Shown here: positions 49,101 through 58,487 of the stretch, piece by piece
Position numbering within the stretch: the stretch's first letter is position 1
How the letters are laid out: each line of letters opens with the position of its first letter
NCBI GenBank assembly: GCA_028277395.1
Contig: JANQGJ010000054.1
Coordinates: 1 to 64,000 of the forward strand
DNA: 64,000 bases
Direction: 5' to 3'
Origin: Bacteroidales bacterium
GTDB taxonomy: Bacteria; Bacteroidota; Bacteroidia; Bacteroidales; F082
Notes under the pieces: model-generated
Database searches by the model: none
Told to the model about the DNA's origin: nothing
What the model saw: the letters and a program-made list of their open reading frames with translations, nothing else
Translations under genes and position numbers: made by a program

Positions 49101-50651
49101 AAAATATTTAAAACGATCTTTTACAACAGCTCTTTCAGTTCTTGAATTATAAACAAGAAACCCCTTATTTGACATATCAATTAACAGTGCCGATACCTGA
49201 TCCGCAGGTTTTTCCATAAAAGATGCAAGAGCATTAAGTTTTATTTCTGTTTCACCATATTTATGAAGGTAATTCGCAATAACATAAAATGGGTTTACAT
49301 CATCAATTCCCTGAACCCTGTAGAAATCATTCTCTGAAAAGTAATTACTTGAAACAAATTGAGCAAGATTACGATTTTTAACATTTCTAATCCTTTTAAA
49401 CAGCAATTCAGGTTCATCCATTTTCCAAAACAAAGCCTGTACATAAATATCCAGTTCGTGATACGAGTCGAAAAAAGGTGTAATTGATTTTCCATTAAAG
49501 TCAGTGTACATTACAAACTGTCTGTTATCATTGGAATATTTAACTCTCAGTGAGGGATGATACAGTGAATCTTTATCGAAATAAAATACGAACTCAGCAT
49601 CTGACGATATAAAATCCTCAGCACTCAGCCTGAATTTTTCAGCACGAACCATGGCGTAAAGACTATCACTCTTGGTTAATTTTACAACTGCTTTACTCCT
49701 TTTTCCACCAACACCATACAACTCCAGTCCTTCAAGTTGTGCTCCACCATAAAAGCTTACTTCAGGATAAATATTATCAAGTTGAAACTCATCAAAATAT
49801 GCTTCAAATCTGGGAAACGATGTTTTTTTGGTAGGCGGGCTTGATGAAATTCTTTCTGTAAGACGACCAACAATTGGATTGCTAAAAAACCGCTTGTAAT
49901 GTAATACTGCAGAATCAATAACATATGTTGGCTGGTTCACGTCGATTTCATATACATCCACATTTGCGTATATCTCACCTGCCATTTCATCTCCAAACCT
50001 TGCCCATTCCAGGGTACCTGACACCCCGTCCCATTGTTTAAGTTCATAATTGAAAACACCATTTGTTTTCTCAATTATTGAACTGTCTTTCCGGGTAGCA
50101 CAGATTAAATCTCCTTTTTGAAACTTAACAAGAAAATTTGTATCAAGATAAAAGTTAAACCTGGATTTCCTGTGGTACCATGACAATGATCCTTTTTTAT
50201 GAAACCTACTGTTTTCAAGCAGGTCGGCTGAAAATTCCAGAAAATCCCCAAATCCGGTCAACTTTTTTTCATCCAGCAATTTACTTGCATATGCATGCCA
50301 TGAAATAATACTTTTCGGTAACTGCTGTGATTCTGATATTAACGTCAGTGCATAGATATAATCGTACAGATATGGGAAGGTCCTGATTTTTCTGGCACGC
50401 ATTTTTTCAACCAGATTTCTAACCTCATCTTTTTCTGCTTTGTTAAATCTGCCTATACTCCATCTCAGGTAAAACCTGTCCAATAATTCCTGCGACTTCT
50501 TTTGGTATGTTTTAGATGATGTATTTAACAAAATTGACGAAATCTGCTGGAAAAAAACTTCCGAATTTGCTGATAGCGTATCAGGTTTCTGACCATAAAC
50601 TTTGGTAATACATAATATGGTAATCAATAATAATGTAAAGTATTTCCTCAT
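46170..50651 (-). CDS. very large exported protein of unknown function
   Basis: A 1493-residue protein with a clear signal peptide (residues 1-20, cleaved after KVYG). No familiar catalytic motif is visible. An N-terminal helical region of about 150 residues is followed by more than 1200 residues rich in beta-type alternation and Asp/Asn/Tyr/Phe, with phrases such as GTLEWARFGDEM, LTFEGNL-like strands and repeated DS/DT pairs. A helical segment near 440-540 (YVIANYLHKYGETEIKLNALASF) resembles a small winged-helix module. It could be a periplasmic or outer-membrane-associated structural protein. Codon use is like the neighbours. It lies just downstream of prmA, tpiA and slyD in the same direction. 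Confidence 0.75.
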   Translation of the reverse strand: MRKYFTLLLITILCITKVYGQKPDTLSANSEVFFQQISSILLNTSSKTYQKKSQELLDRFYLRWSIGRFNKAEKDEVRNLVEKMRARKIRTFPYLYDYIYALTLISESQQLPKSIISWHAYASKLLDEKKLTGFGDFLEFSADLLENSRFHKKGSLSWYHRKSRFNFYLDTNFLVKFQKGDLICATRKDSSIIEKTNGVFNYELKQWDGVSGTLEWARFGDEMAGEIYANVDVYEIDVNQPTYVIDSAVLHYKRFFSNPIVGRLTERISSSPPTKKTSFPRFEAYFDEFQLDNIYPEVSFYGGAQLEGLELYGVGGKRSKAVVKLTKSDSLYAMVRAEKFRLSAEDFISSDAEFVFYFDKDSLYHPSLRVKYSNDNRQFVMYTDFNGKSITPFFDSYHELDIYVQALFWKMDEPELLFKRIRNVKNRNLAQFVSSNYFSENDFYRVQGIDDVNPFYVIANYLHKYGETEIKLNALASFMEKPADQVSALLIDMSNKGFLVYNSRTERAVVKDRFKYFLDAKGGRIDYDVIKLISSVDGRPNASIDLNTLELNVNGVPEVSISDSQEVYIFPYDKTISFKKNRNFTFDGQVQMGLLDFYSRNSTFVYDSFMLKMNFVDSLAFHVVYNDSIRKADSLIKVKNVIEDMVGTIYIDMPYNKSSLKKYEEYPIFVSNDVSYVYFNETYIQDSTLIPERFYYAVDPFIFDSISSFTTEGLSFEGNLTSAGIFSTINQPLVVMPDYSLGFNHNTGEKGYDIYGGLGRFYNEISLSNNGFRGNGDLNYLSSFSSSEDYIFYPDSLTGVSNEFVVMSSPDKYDFPSAQGDTVNIQWVIDTNVMTLNSDAGPFIVYDNSWLEGTLSLNPEYMNGDGSYLFDQSEIVSNRIRFNYSKLTADTADFFLKNRDSDSLVLDVRDYFAKIDFDEQKGWFRNIHDNSFIGFPFNKFISTLDEVEWIMPEDKLLLSSNIGEDYAALDTLNMLELIDYKLSGPEFISVAETIDSLRFFAGNATYNLNDYTIDIEGVKMIKVADAAIFPNNESVKILRAAKVQTLMDALIITDTATKYHSIYESEVNIFNRRNYTAKGWIDYSDRYDMKQPVYLSSISPNNEGVTTGFGQIPEGEIFFLSPEYFFRGEVSLLASRQDLRFNGGYKINEECVANVDNWVSFNQVINNKDISFDVTVNSRSHDGKPAFFGLGYSEQYRRYYPMILEPLKSEADLLFVNATGKLIFDTVKGAFSVGTPERFSGSNIQNNFVTLDNSRCVLRGDGNFNLGLDLNMITVKSSGTFEHLIIADSTYINNTLLLDFYFDNKAIEMIADSIRVTNNPAGNMAEGLFPMFLRKNLISGDAEKHINELALYGQMKKVPDQLSHKIIFSDLKFYWDPFSRSYISIGKIGIGYLAGSVVNKYVDGWVQIEKGRTGSSVNIYLKPTKSSWYFFNYKNGIMQALSSDNAFNERIETLKAEKRILNPDSETDYYEFVTSTRRKSVDFIRKMENIEKK

Positions 50652-50713
50652 AGTCAGTTAATTAAAACCACTTTAAACACAAATGCTGCATTCTACCTAT
50701 CTGCTTTTATGAT

Positions 50714-51553
50714 TTAATTTTGCTTTCTAAATGCTGCTGCTACCCAATTATTCTTTTCTTTTTTCTCAGTAAATAACAATCCGTATTTTTCTGATTCAAT
50801 GCATATATCATTAAAATCCTGAATATAAAACCCGCTAAAATAAATTTGACCGCTATTGTTTAACGCATTTGCATAGAATTTCATATCCTGTAGCAAAATA
50901 TTTTTATTTATGTTTGCCATTATTGTATCAAATTTCATATCACCGGGTATCATTTCTGCACCACCAACCACAACCGAAATATTTTCTATTACATTGATCT
51001 CAGAATTTTCCTTTGTATTTTCATATGACCATTGATCAATATCTATAGCTGTAACTCTTTCAGCTCCTTTCATGGATGCAAGAATGGCGAGTACACCTGA
51101 ACCACAACCCATATCCAGTACATTCTGACCTGACAGGTTGTTTTCGAGCAAAAAGCTAATCATCAGGTATGTTGTTTCATGATGAGCAGTTCCAAAAGCC
51201 ATTTTAGGCTTGATAATAATTTCATGCTTCATCCCATCAATTGGTTCATGAAACGGTGCACGAACATAACAACTATTTTCAATAATTACAGGCGGATAAT
51301 TGCTCTCCCATACTTCATTCCAGTTTTTATCAGGAATTAATTCGACTTTCAAAGATTGCTTGACAAAGCAGCTGTTAATATAATCAATGGAAAGAATATC
51401 ATCCAGATCATACGAATCTTCCTGAATATAAGCAATTAAAACCTTTGATTGCTCTTCAAAACTTTCGTAACCCACAGCAGATAATAATGCAATAAGTATA
51501 TCGGATTTTTCCTGCTCAACCGGAACAGGAAATGAAACTTGATAATAATTCAT
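50714..51553 (-). CDS. prmA: ribosomal protein L11 methyltransferase
   Basis: A 279-residue PrmA protein that trimethylates ribosomal protein L11. The N-terminal L11-recognition domain is recognisable, then KPKMAFGTAHHETT, the SAM-binding LDMGCGSGVLAILASMKGA, and the catalytic-loop variant IMANINKNIL. Length is slightly shorter than the E. coli enzyme but complete. It runs in the order slyD, tpiA, prmA with gaps of 79-89 bases, which may be one transcription unit. Confidence 0.93.
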   Translation of the reverse strand: MNYYQVSFPVPVEQEKSDILIALLSAVGYESFEEQSKVLIAYIQEDSYDLDDILSIDYINSCFVKQSLKVELIPDKNWNEVWESNYPPVIIENSCYVRAPFHEPIDGMKHEIIIKPKMAFGTAHHETTYLMISFLLENNLSGQNVLDMGCGSGVLAILASMKGAERVTAIDIDQWSYENTKENSEINVIENISVVVGGAEMIPGDMKFDTIMANINKNILLQDMKFYANALNNSGQIYFSGFYIQDFNDICIESEKYGLLFTEKKEKNNWVAAAFRKQN

Positions 51554-51642
51554 TTTAACTGGGATAAATTAGCAAATGCTCAATTGTACAGGTCAAAACA
51601 TATTAAACTACAATGCCGGCATTTTCTTTGTAAACAGATCCT

Positions 51643-52398
51643 TTAGAAACTCATCACTATTTTAACAAAATCATCGGGTTTAAGTGATGCCCCACCTATC
51701 AAACCTCCGTCAACATCTTCATTGGCAAATAGTGTTGCTGCATTTTGCGCATTACAGCTACCCCCATATAGTATTGTAGTTTGATCCGCAATCTCATTTG
51801 TATATTTCTCAGAGATCAGTAAGCGGATATAATTATGCATTTCCTGCGCCTGTTCCGGAGTAGCTACAACTCCCGTTCCAATTGCCCAAACGGGTTCATA
51901 TGCAACTACAACATTTGAGAATTCATCTTCATTGAGGTGAAACAAACCTTCTTCCATTTGCTGTTTCACAATATCAAAATGAACATTTTCCTCTCTTTGA
52001 TCGAGTAATTCTCCAATACAGAAGATAGGTTTCATGTTATTTTCGAGCAACATGTCCACCTTTTTCGCAAGATCGGCATTGGTTTCATTGAAATAGGTCC
52101 TGCGTTCGCTGTGTCCGACAATACTATATTCAATATTCATTGAGTTTAGCATGTAGGCTGAAATTTCTCCGGTATAAGCACCATTGTCATGTGCGCTTAC
52201 GTTCTGAGCCGCTACACTTAAACCTGATTCTTCTGCATAATCTGATATCATTTCAAGATAAACTGCAGGTGGGCAAACAACTACATCACAGTCTAGCTCC
52301 TTTTCGTCAAGTTCTTCAGCAATAACACTTATTAGTTCTTCGGCTTCCTGAAAACTTTTATTCATTTTCCAGTTACCGGCAACAATTTTTTTTCTCAT
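51643..52398 (-). CDS. tpiA: triose-phosphate isomerase
   Basis: A 251-residue TIM-barrel enzyme interconverting DHAP and glyceraldehyde-3-phosphate in glycolysis. Catalytic residues are all visible: Lys in GNWKMN, His in IVGHSERR, and Glu in VVAYEPVWAIGTG. The phosphate-binding GGS and GGA/SLK segments (LYGGSCNAQN, LIGGASLKP) close the protein. Full length. Confidence 0.97.
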   Translation of the reverse strand: MRKKIVAGNWKMNKSFQEAEELISVIAEELDEKELDCDVVVCPPAVYLEMISDYAEESGLSVAAQNVSAHDNGAYTGEISAYMLNSMNIEYSIVGHSERRTYFNETNADLAKKVDMLLENNMKPIFCIGELLDQREENVHFDIVKQQMEEGLFHLNEDEFSNVVVAYEPVWAIGTGVVATPEQAQEMHNYIRLLISEKYTNEIADQTTILYGGSCNAQNAATLFANEDVDGGLIGGASLKPDDFVKIVMSF

Positions 52399-52477
52399 AG
52401 CAATAATTAATCAGTGGCAGCCAGTCAGTAGAATGTTTATGACAAACAGAAACAAAAAGTGACTGCCGTTAGTTGTA

Positions 52478-52984
52478 TTAATGGTGGTGTCCGCCATCGC
52501 CATGAACATGACCATGGGATAATTCTTCCTCAGATGCATCTCGAACATCTATAACTTTTCCGGAAAAATGGAGATTTTTTCCTGCCAGTGGATGGTTAAA
52601 GTCCATAACAACTTTATCAGATTTAATTTCAAGCACCCTACCATCAATCGGACGTCCTTCCTGGTCCTGCATGGTGATCATATTACCAATCTTCAAAAGT
52701 TCTTCATCAATTTTACCATCTTTCTCGAATATCTTCTTTTCGAGTTCAATAATTGCATCTTCAGTAAATTCACCATAACCTTCCTTTTGGTTCAATCCAA
52801 ATGCAAACTCAGTACCCGGCTCCAGTCCATCTAAGTTTGATTCAAATACCGGTAATAATGTACCATTTCCAAATAAATGAACAAATGGTCTTTCTTCAGT
52901 AACCTGTTGAATAATATCACCATTGTTATCTTCAAACCTTAAGGTATAAGTTAAGGTAACTACTTTATTTTTTCCAACTTTCAT
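52478..52984 (-). CDS. slyD: SlyD-like FKBP peptidyl-prolyl isomerase with His-rich tail
   Basis: A 168-residue FKBP-type protein with the SlyD layout. The FKBP core (VTLTYTLRFEDNNGDIIQ, then PFVHLFGNGTLLPVFESNLDGLEPG) is interrupted by an insert-in-flap domain, then VVMDFNHPLAGKNLHFSGKV closes the fold. The tail is His-rich (SHGHVHGDGGHHH), which in SlyD binds nickel or zinc. A cytoplasmic chaperone/isomerase with a possible metal-storage role is expected. Its own -7 element lies upstream. Confidence 0.92.
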   Translation of the reverse strand: MKVGKNKVVTLTYTLRFEDNNGDIIQQVTEERPFVHLFGNGTLLPVFESNLDGLEPGTEFAFGLNQKEGYGEFTEDAIIELEKKIFEKDGKIDEELLKIGNMITMQDQEGRPIDGRVLEIKSDKVVMDFNHPLAGKNLHFSGKVIDVRDASEEELSHGHVHGDGGHHH

Positions 52985-53062
52985 ATTTATCGTTTAAAGT
53001 GTGTCTTATTTTATTATCTGTTTCAGTTTCAATAAAATATATTATTGTCTTAAAATAACCGG

Positions 53063-53070
53063 CAAAAGTA
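53063..53070 (-). promoter_or_regulatory. slyD: -7 promoter element of slyD
   Basis: TACTTTTG on the minus strand followed by CCGG, 79 bases before the ATG at 52984. Confidence 0.65.
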
Positions 53071-53149
53071 CAAAAAATGTGCTGTTTTTATGTATTATTG
53101 CATTAATTATAATTTATTAATCAATAAGTTAAATTTTCTTTTAAATAAT

Positions 53150-54172
53150 ATGTTAACCAAAAATATTACTCTTTATTGTTTGACTGTTATTCTTCTGTTT
53201 GGTTGCAAAACAGCAAATATTGAAAGTGTGAATGAGATCAGACAGGATAATAAATATGATAGTGAGTTTCCATCAGAAAGTGTTTCGTCAGAATTAAGTT
53301 ACATATCCAAAACGGTTAAAAAACTTGACATACTGGCGTTTTATGCAACTTACACTTTTCCGGTTGACAGTAAGTTAAAGGAAACTGATATTGGTGATTC
53401 AGTTCTTGATGTTTATTCATACAGCAAATCAATAACCCATGAAGCAGTATCAGGTACAGCAACTGTAATTTATAATTACGACAATATAGTTGGTTTATTA
53501 ACCTGTGCTCATGTAGTTGATTTTGAAGATCGAATTTACAGTTACTATGATGAGGATGAAAAATACGTAAAAAGCATTGCTGTTAAGATCAAGCAACAAA
53601 ATCACATTAGCGGATTTGCACCCGGTGATCCTGTTGAGATTGTAGCAATTGACAAATCCAAAGACATTGCAATACTTTTCAAAAAGCTTAACAATGATGA
53701 TAAAATCATAAAAACAATGAACTATCCTGCTGGAAAGTCTAAAGATTTACAATGGGGAAGTGTTGTTTATATTATGGGGTTTCCATTGGGCAACCTAATG
53801 GTTACAAGGGCTGTTGTAAGTATTACCGATAAGATGAAGACCGGTTTTTTTGTAACAGATGCGCTGTATAACCATGGCATTAGTGGCAGTCCCGTATTTG
53901 CAGTTCGTGATGGAATGCCAAATTTTGAATTAGTTGGAATGGCTTCTTCTTCTGCCGCACAGGCATCAAATATTCTTATACCTGATGAAAACTTTGTAAA
54001 TGAAACGAAATCAAGGTCAGTTTATACAGGTGATATTTTTGTTGACAACAATAAGTTAATAAGTTACGGTGTTACTTATTCGGTAACTATTGATGAAATT
54101 ATTACTTTTATAAACTTGAATGAAGATGCCCTCTCTGCAAAAGGATTTGATATGAACAACTTTTTCATGTAA
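53150..54172 (+). CDS. trypsin-like serine protease lipoprotein
   Basis: A 340-residue protein. The ATG at 53150 begins a lipoprotein signal with its lipobox Cys at residue 19 (LLFGC). The chymotrypsin-fold domain keeps the triad: H121 in LLTCAHVVD, D172 in SKDIAILF and S245 in HGISGSPVF. There is no PDZ domain, unlike DegP-type proteases. It should act at the cell envelope; substrate unknown. The sugar-transferase gene follows after 27 bases, so both may be expressed together. Confidence 0.85.
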   Translation: MLTKNITLYCLTVILLFGCKTANIESVNEIRQDNKYDSEFPSESVSSELSYISKTVKKLDILAFYATYTFPVDSKLKETDIGDSVLDVYSYSKSITHEAVSGTATVIYNYDNIVGLLTCAHVVDFEDRIYSYYDEDEKYVKSIAVKIKQQNHISGFAPGDPVEIVAIDKSKDIAILFKKLNNDDKIIKTMNYPAGKSKDLQWGSVVYIMGFPLGNLMVTRAVVSITDKMKTGFFVTDALYNHGISGSPVFAVRDGMPNFELVGMASSSAAQASNILIPDENFVNETKSRSVYTGDIFVDNNKLISYGVTYSVTIDEIITFINLNEDALSAKGFDMNNFFM

Positions 54173-54199
54173 TTTTACACACCACATTATAGAATATAC

Positions 54200-55006
54200 A
54201 TGTCACAAGATAAAACACCAAAGACAGATAATAAGTTTAACAAGTATCGAATTGGCCGTGGTAAAAGGTTTTTCGATATTGTGTTCTCATCTTTGGCATT
54301 GCTTGTTTTCTCACCATTTATGCTGCTTATTGCCCTTGCAATAAAACTTACTTCCAAAGGTCCGGTTTTTTACAAATCCGTAAGAGTTGGTACAGGATAT
54401 GATATTTTTAAATTTTATAAGTTCCGGACAATGTACCAGGGAGCTGATGCAGAAAGGTCTAAACTATCGGAATTAAATGAGTACTTAATCTCACATAAGA
54501 TTAAAAATCGTTCATTCACTAACGTTGAAGATTGCCCTGACTGTAAAGAAGGTGAGCCATGTTCTCCAATTTTGTTTATTGACGGAATTGAGATTTGTGA
54601 GTCAATGTACCTTAGAAAAAAACGACTTAGGTTGCTTGAATCTACTTTCTTTAAGGTAAAGGATGACCCCAGGATAACTCCGGTAGGAAAATTTCTGAGA
54701 AGCACACATCTTGATGAGTTACCTCAGTTTCTGAACGTAATTAAAGGTGATATGTCGATCGTTGGTAACAGGCCGATTCCTCTTTATGAAGCAGAAAAAC
54801 TAACAACCGACGAATGGTCGTACAGATTCCTCGCTCCGGCCGGAATTACAGGACTATGGCAGGTTGATAAAAGTAAAATGCTAAAAGCAGAGAACAGGAT
54901 CCGCCTCGACAATAAGTATGCTATGGTAGCAAGCCCCAAACAGGATTTTATCATTATCCTAAAAACAATTCCTTCACTGTTTACAGTAAAAAATACCGGG
55001 TATTAG
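54200..55006 (+). CDS. polyprenyl-phosphate sugar transferase with Cys-cluster insertion
   Basis: A 268-residue monotopic phosphoglycosyl transferase that starts a surface polysaccharide by moving a sugar-phosphate to undecaprenyl phosphate. Motifs: RGKRFFDIVFSSLALL reentrant helix (residues 20-50), KGPVFYKSVRVG, KFRTM, and the catalytic Asp-Glu in LDELPQ (residues 172-173), then GDMSIVGNRP and AGITGLWQV. Between KFRTM and DPRITPVG lies an insertion of about 75 residues with CPDCKEGEPC (C112, C115, C121) and C133, which could bind a metal. It is the only polysaccharide-initiation gene in this part of the window. Confidence 0.9.
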   Translation: MSQDKTPKTDNKFNKYRIGRGKRFFDIVFSSLALLVFSPFMLLIALAIKLTSKGPVFYKSVRVGTGYDIFKFYKFRTMYQGADAERSKLSELNEYLISHKIKNRSFTNVEDCPDCKEGEPCSPILFIDGIEICESMYLRKKRLRLLESTFFKVKDDPRITPVGKFLRSTHLDELPQFLNVIKGDMSIVGNRPIPLYEAEKLTTDEWSYRFLAPAGITGLWQVDKSKMLKAENRIRLDNKYAMVASPKQDFIIILKTIPSLFTVKNTGY

Positions 55007-55012
55007 TTTAAA

Positions 55013-56257
55013 CTATACTAACAAACCGGAATTTTCCAGTTTTTCTTTGCGCTGAAGTAATGTTGGGTGTGAATAATTGAAAAACACATACAATGGATGA
55101 GGTGTAAGGTTACTAAGATTTGCTACGGAGAGCTTCATAAGTCCGGATATAAGAGCTTTGCCAAGTTTATATTCAGCAGCAAAATTATCCGCCTGGTACT
55201 CATGCCTGCGCGAAACTATATTTGTTAAGATACCAATCAGTGTGGAAATGGGCGAAAAAAGTAATCCAAATGCTACCAGTCCCATGTAAAAACTTGGTTC
55301 AGTGGCACCCAAAGCCAATGATAATTCAGGTCTGTTAATTGCCAGTGATAATAACCATATCATTAAACCGCTCTGTATAACAGACATTATTAATCCTAAT
55401 ATTACATGATGGAGCTTATTATGGCCAACTTCGTGAGCCAGGACTGCTACAACCTCCTCTACTGTTAAATCATTAATAAGGGTATCATATAATACTATTC
55501 TTTTTTTAGGTCCCAATCCACTAAAATAAGCATTTGCCTTAGTGCTGCGTTTCGATCCGTCAATAACAAAAATGTTATCGATTTTAAAGCCTGATTTTAC
55601 AGCAAAAGACATTATTTCCGTTTTGAGTTCACCATCATCAAGTGGAGTTTGTTTATTAAATAAAGGAACAATTAGCCTGGAATAGAACATTGTCATAAAA
55701 ATCATGAAACTACTTAATCCGGCCATAACTATTACCCAAAACCAATCTCCGGTTTCATTCCATGCCCATATTATAAATGAAAGTATTCCACCTCCAAGAA
55801 TTGCACTAATGAGCCATGACTTCAACTTATCAGTAATAAATGTTAACGGGGTTGTTTTATTAAAACCAAACTTCTCTTCAATAACAAATGTACCGTAAAG
55901 TTGAAACGGAAGGGATAGCAGGTCCATGGCTAATCCCAATATTCCAAAAAACAAGAGTGACTTAAAATAAATATTATCTGTTAGAGTATTCACGTAATTA
56001 TCAACAACTGCAAATCCGCCTGCAAATAAAACCGACAGTATTAATATAAATGAAAATGTACTGGTTATCATTGAGAAACCCAGGTTAACTTTTTCATAAT
56101 TTTGGGAGTCTTTGTATTTTTTTTCATCATAAATTCCATGAAGGCTTTCAGGAACTTCTTCCCGCATGCTGATATAATTGAGATAGTCAAGTAACCTGTC
56201 AAGAAGGTAATCAAAAATAATTATACCTACGATTATCCAAAACAGAGTTTGATGCAT
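55013..56257 (-). CDS. Ste24-type M48 membrane metalloprotease
   Basis: About 414 residues with several hydrophobic helices in the N-terminal half, as in CAAX protease 1/Ste24. The zinc motif is HEVGHNKLHH (His near residue 275), and a third ligand Glu lies in RRHEYQADNFAAEY. It would degrade or process membrane or periplasmic proteins. The ATG at 56257 is preferred because the longer form overlaps the upstream vWA gene. The gap between the two is 14 bases, so they are likely one operon. Confidence 0.9.
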   Translation of the reverse strand: MHQTLFWIIVGIIIFDYLLDRLLDYLNYISMREEVPESLHGIYDEKKYKDSQNYEKVNLGFSMITSTFSFILILSVLFAGGFAVVDNYVNTLTDNIYFKSLLFFGILGLAMDLLSLPFQLYGTFVIEEKFGFNKTTPLTFITDKLKSWLISAILGGGILSFIIWAWNETGDWFWVIVMAGLSSFMIFMTMFYSRLIVPLFNKQTPLDDGELKTEIMSFAVKSGFKIDNIFVIDGSKRSTKANAYFSGLGPKKRIVLYDTLINDLTVEEVVAVLAHEVGHNKLHHVILGLIMSVIQSGLMIWLLSLAINRPELSLALGATEPSFYMGLVAFGLLFSPISTLIGILTNIVSRRHEYQADNFAAEYKLGKALISGLMKLSVANLSNLTPHPLYVFFNYSHPTLLQRKEKLENSGLLV

Positions 56258-56271
56258 ATTTGAAAAATTTA

Positions 56272-58371
56272 TTAATAGTTTCCAAAATATTTCCGAAGAA
56301 ACCATTCAAGACATAATAAAAATATCAATCCGATCAGGATAAATACAATTGACCTGATTCCAGTGTACTTATCCTGGTAATGTACTTTTGTCTTAAGTGA
56401 GTCCAGATTAACAATTGTACTTTTTAACTCCTCAATCTGTTGCGGATAGTACATTGTTCCATCATGATCCTGTGCAAGGCGGCTAAGCATTCTGTGATCA
56501 GCATTCAAATAGTTACTTTCAATATTCGATCTGCTTACAACAAACTCTCCAGCATCCGTAAAATTTTCATTACCCAGAACAGCTGATGCTTTATAACTAT
56601 ATACTCCAACAGGTAACCTGTTAAGATCCAACAGGTAATAGTTTTCATATGGAGAAAAAATGAAATTAAATTTTTCATTATTCTCATTAGTCATAACCAA
56701 TGTAACATCCGATGTATTATCAGGTTCCAGAGACTGATTAAAAAGTTCTGCTGTTAACAGAACGTTGTCGGCATTGATGTATTCACCTTTTGTGAGTACT
56801 TTAAATCTCCGTTTATCAACATCGGCAAGAAGATACATCAATGATTTGTTCAATAGTGCATCAACAGCATCGGCATTGTTGTATTGTACAATATTTTGCA
56901 TCCTCCATTGCCAGATTCCCTCACCGGTTATAACGGCACGTTTCTCTCCGAGATCATTATAGAATGCAATTAAGGGAAAGTTGGTGATTACATTTGCGAT
57001 ATTTTGCCATCCAAATACCTGTGTAGTTGATGATAGCTGATAATTCCCTAAAGGAACGAGTAAAGGAGGAAATGTACTTAATTGATTACTAAGTTCCCTG
57101 TCGAATGTAAAAAGTGGAAACGAATTTGCCGGTTCAAAACCTGCATCAGCCATTGATCCAACAGCAGAACTAATATCCATACCTTTAAAATACCTGCTAA
57201 AAATTGCTAATCTGGATTGTTTTCCCAGTACAAACAAAATTGGTTTACCACTTTCATCAATGCTCTTCATCATCCGACTCATAGTATTAGCCTTAGATGG
57301 CACCTGATAAAGTATAAACATATCATAATTATCAATATCAGCAACATTATCGGAAACATAAGCGATATCAACCTCCAGATTCTGGTTTACAATGATTGAT
57401 TGTTTTATTGCTCCAACATCGGGATGAGGTGCAAAGGCCAGAATTAGAATTTTGCTCCTGTTATCCAGTATATTAATAAAAATATCCCTGCTGTTATTTT
57501 CAACTATCTGCTCATTCTCTGCACCATCAACAACAATACTATATCTCTTTTTACCATTACCTGTTGCCTGAATATTGAAGACAACAGTTTTGTTGAATGT
57601 ATTTCCAGACACAGTCAGTCTCTTTTCCTGAATGATCCTGTTATCCTGCTTCAGCTTAACTGAAGTTTTCAATCCATCCAGCATGTGTGCATTAATGCTA
57701 ATTTCAACAGGGAAAATATCGCCTGTATAAACAATTGAATTATGTCTGATATCATTAATTTTTATATCACGCATCCTGAAACTATCGCCAAGAGCTACTG
57801 TAAAAACCGGAGTAACAATATCACTTGCTGCATAAACAGGATCAATTCCGTTATTCATTATTCCATCACCGATAAGAACTATTGCTCCTACATTTAATCC
57901 GGAATAATTCTGTTTAACATGTGAGAAAAAATCAGAATAATTAGAGGTATTATCAAGAAAATCCTGATTATCTGACTCCCTGACGAAATCGCCAAACAAG
58001 AACTGATCAACATCAAGATCTTCAGAAAGCTCCAGTGCAAATGATTTAACAGATTCTGCAAACTCATTTACATAATAGACCGAATCTTTTGTTTTCAAGA
58101 TTGAAGATGAGTTATCATGCCCAATGATAACAATTGGTTTCTCAAGCTGTTTATTTTTTGTTTTAATGTATGGAGACAATAACAAAAAAGCAAGAAAAGC
58201 AACTACTGAAAACCTAAGTATAAAAAGAAAAACAGATATTGAAGCACTAAGTTTATTAAGAGGATTACGGATGTAAAGCAATCCTGCATAAATCAATCCT
58301 GATAGTACAACAAATATAATGGTCCACCATGGATACGAAATATAAATATCTGTAATCACAAGTAATTTCAT
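56272..58371 (-). CDS. membrane protein with vWA-like and GATase-like domains
   Basis: A 699-residue protein with two N-terminal transmembrane helices (about 15-33 and 44-66), a vWA-like domain in which HDNSSS keeps the D86-S88-S90 part of a metal site, a middle region (LILAFAPHPDVGAI, NYDMFILYQVPS, KPILFVLGKQSR) like an amidotransferase fold, and a C-terminal helix (IRSIVFILIGLIFLLCLEWFL). The layout parallels the 8608-10653 protein, but the N-terminal module differs. Such proteins are common and uncharacterised in Bacteroidota. It is upstream of, and probably co-transcribed with, the Ste24-type gene. Confidence 0.78.
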   Translation of the reverse strand: MKLLVITDIYISYPWWTIIFVVLSGLIYAGLLYIRNPLNKLSASISVFLFILRFSVVAFLAFLLLSPYIKTKNKQLEKPIVIIGHDNSSSILKTKDSVYYVNEFAESVKSFALELSEDLDVDQFLFGDFVRESDNQDFLDNTSNYSDFFSHVKQNYSGLNVGAIVLIGDGIMNNGIDPVYAASDIVTPVFTVALGDSFRMRDIKINDIRHNSIVYTGDIFPVEISINAHMLDGLKTSVKLKQDNRIIQEKRLTVSGNTFNKTVVFNIQATGNGKKRYSIVVDGAENEQIVENNSRDIFINILDNRSKILILAFAPHPDVGAIKQSIIVNQNLEVDIAYVSDNVADIDNYDMFILYQVPSKANTMSRMMKSIDESGKPILFVLGKQSRLAIFSRYFKGMDISSAVGSMADAGFEPANSFPLFTFDRELSNQLSTFPPLLVPLGNYQLSSTTQVFGWQNIANVITNFPLIAFYNDLGEKRAVITGEGIWQWRMQNIVQYNNADAVDALLNKSLMYLLADVDKRRFKVLTKGEYINADNVLLTAELFNQSLEPDNTSDVTLVMTNENNEKFNFIFSPYENYYLLDLNRLPVGVYSYKASAVLGNENFTDAGEFVVSRSNIESNYLNADHRMLSRLAQDHDGTMYYPQQIEELKSTIVNLDSLKTKVHYQDKYTGIRSIVFILIGLIFLLCLEWFLRKYFGNY

Positions 58372-58487
58372 TTGTGGGCTTGCTATTAAACTAAGTTAAC
58401 GAATAATGTCACTGTTTGTTACAAATTTTGCAAACTATCAATCATCAAACAGGTCAGCGCTTAACATCATTCAACTAAACCCGGGAA

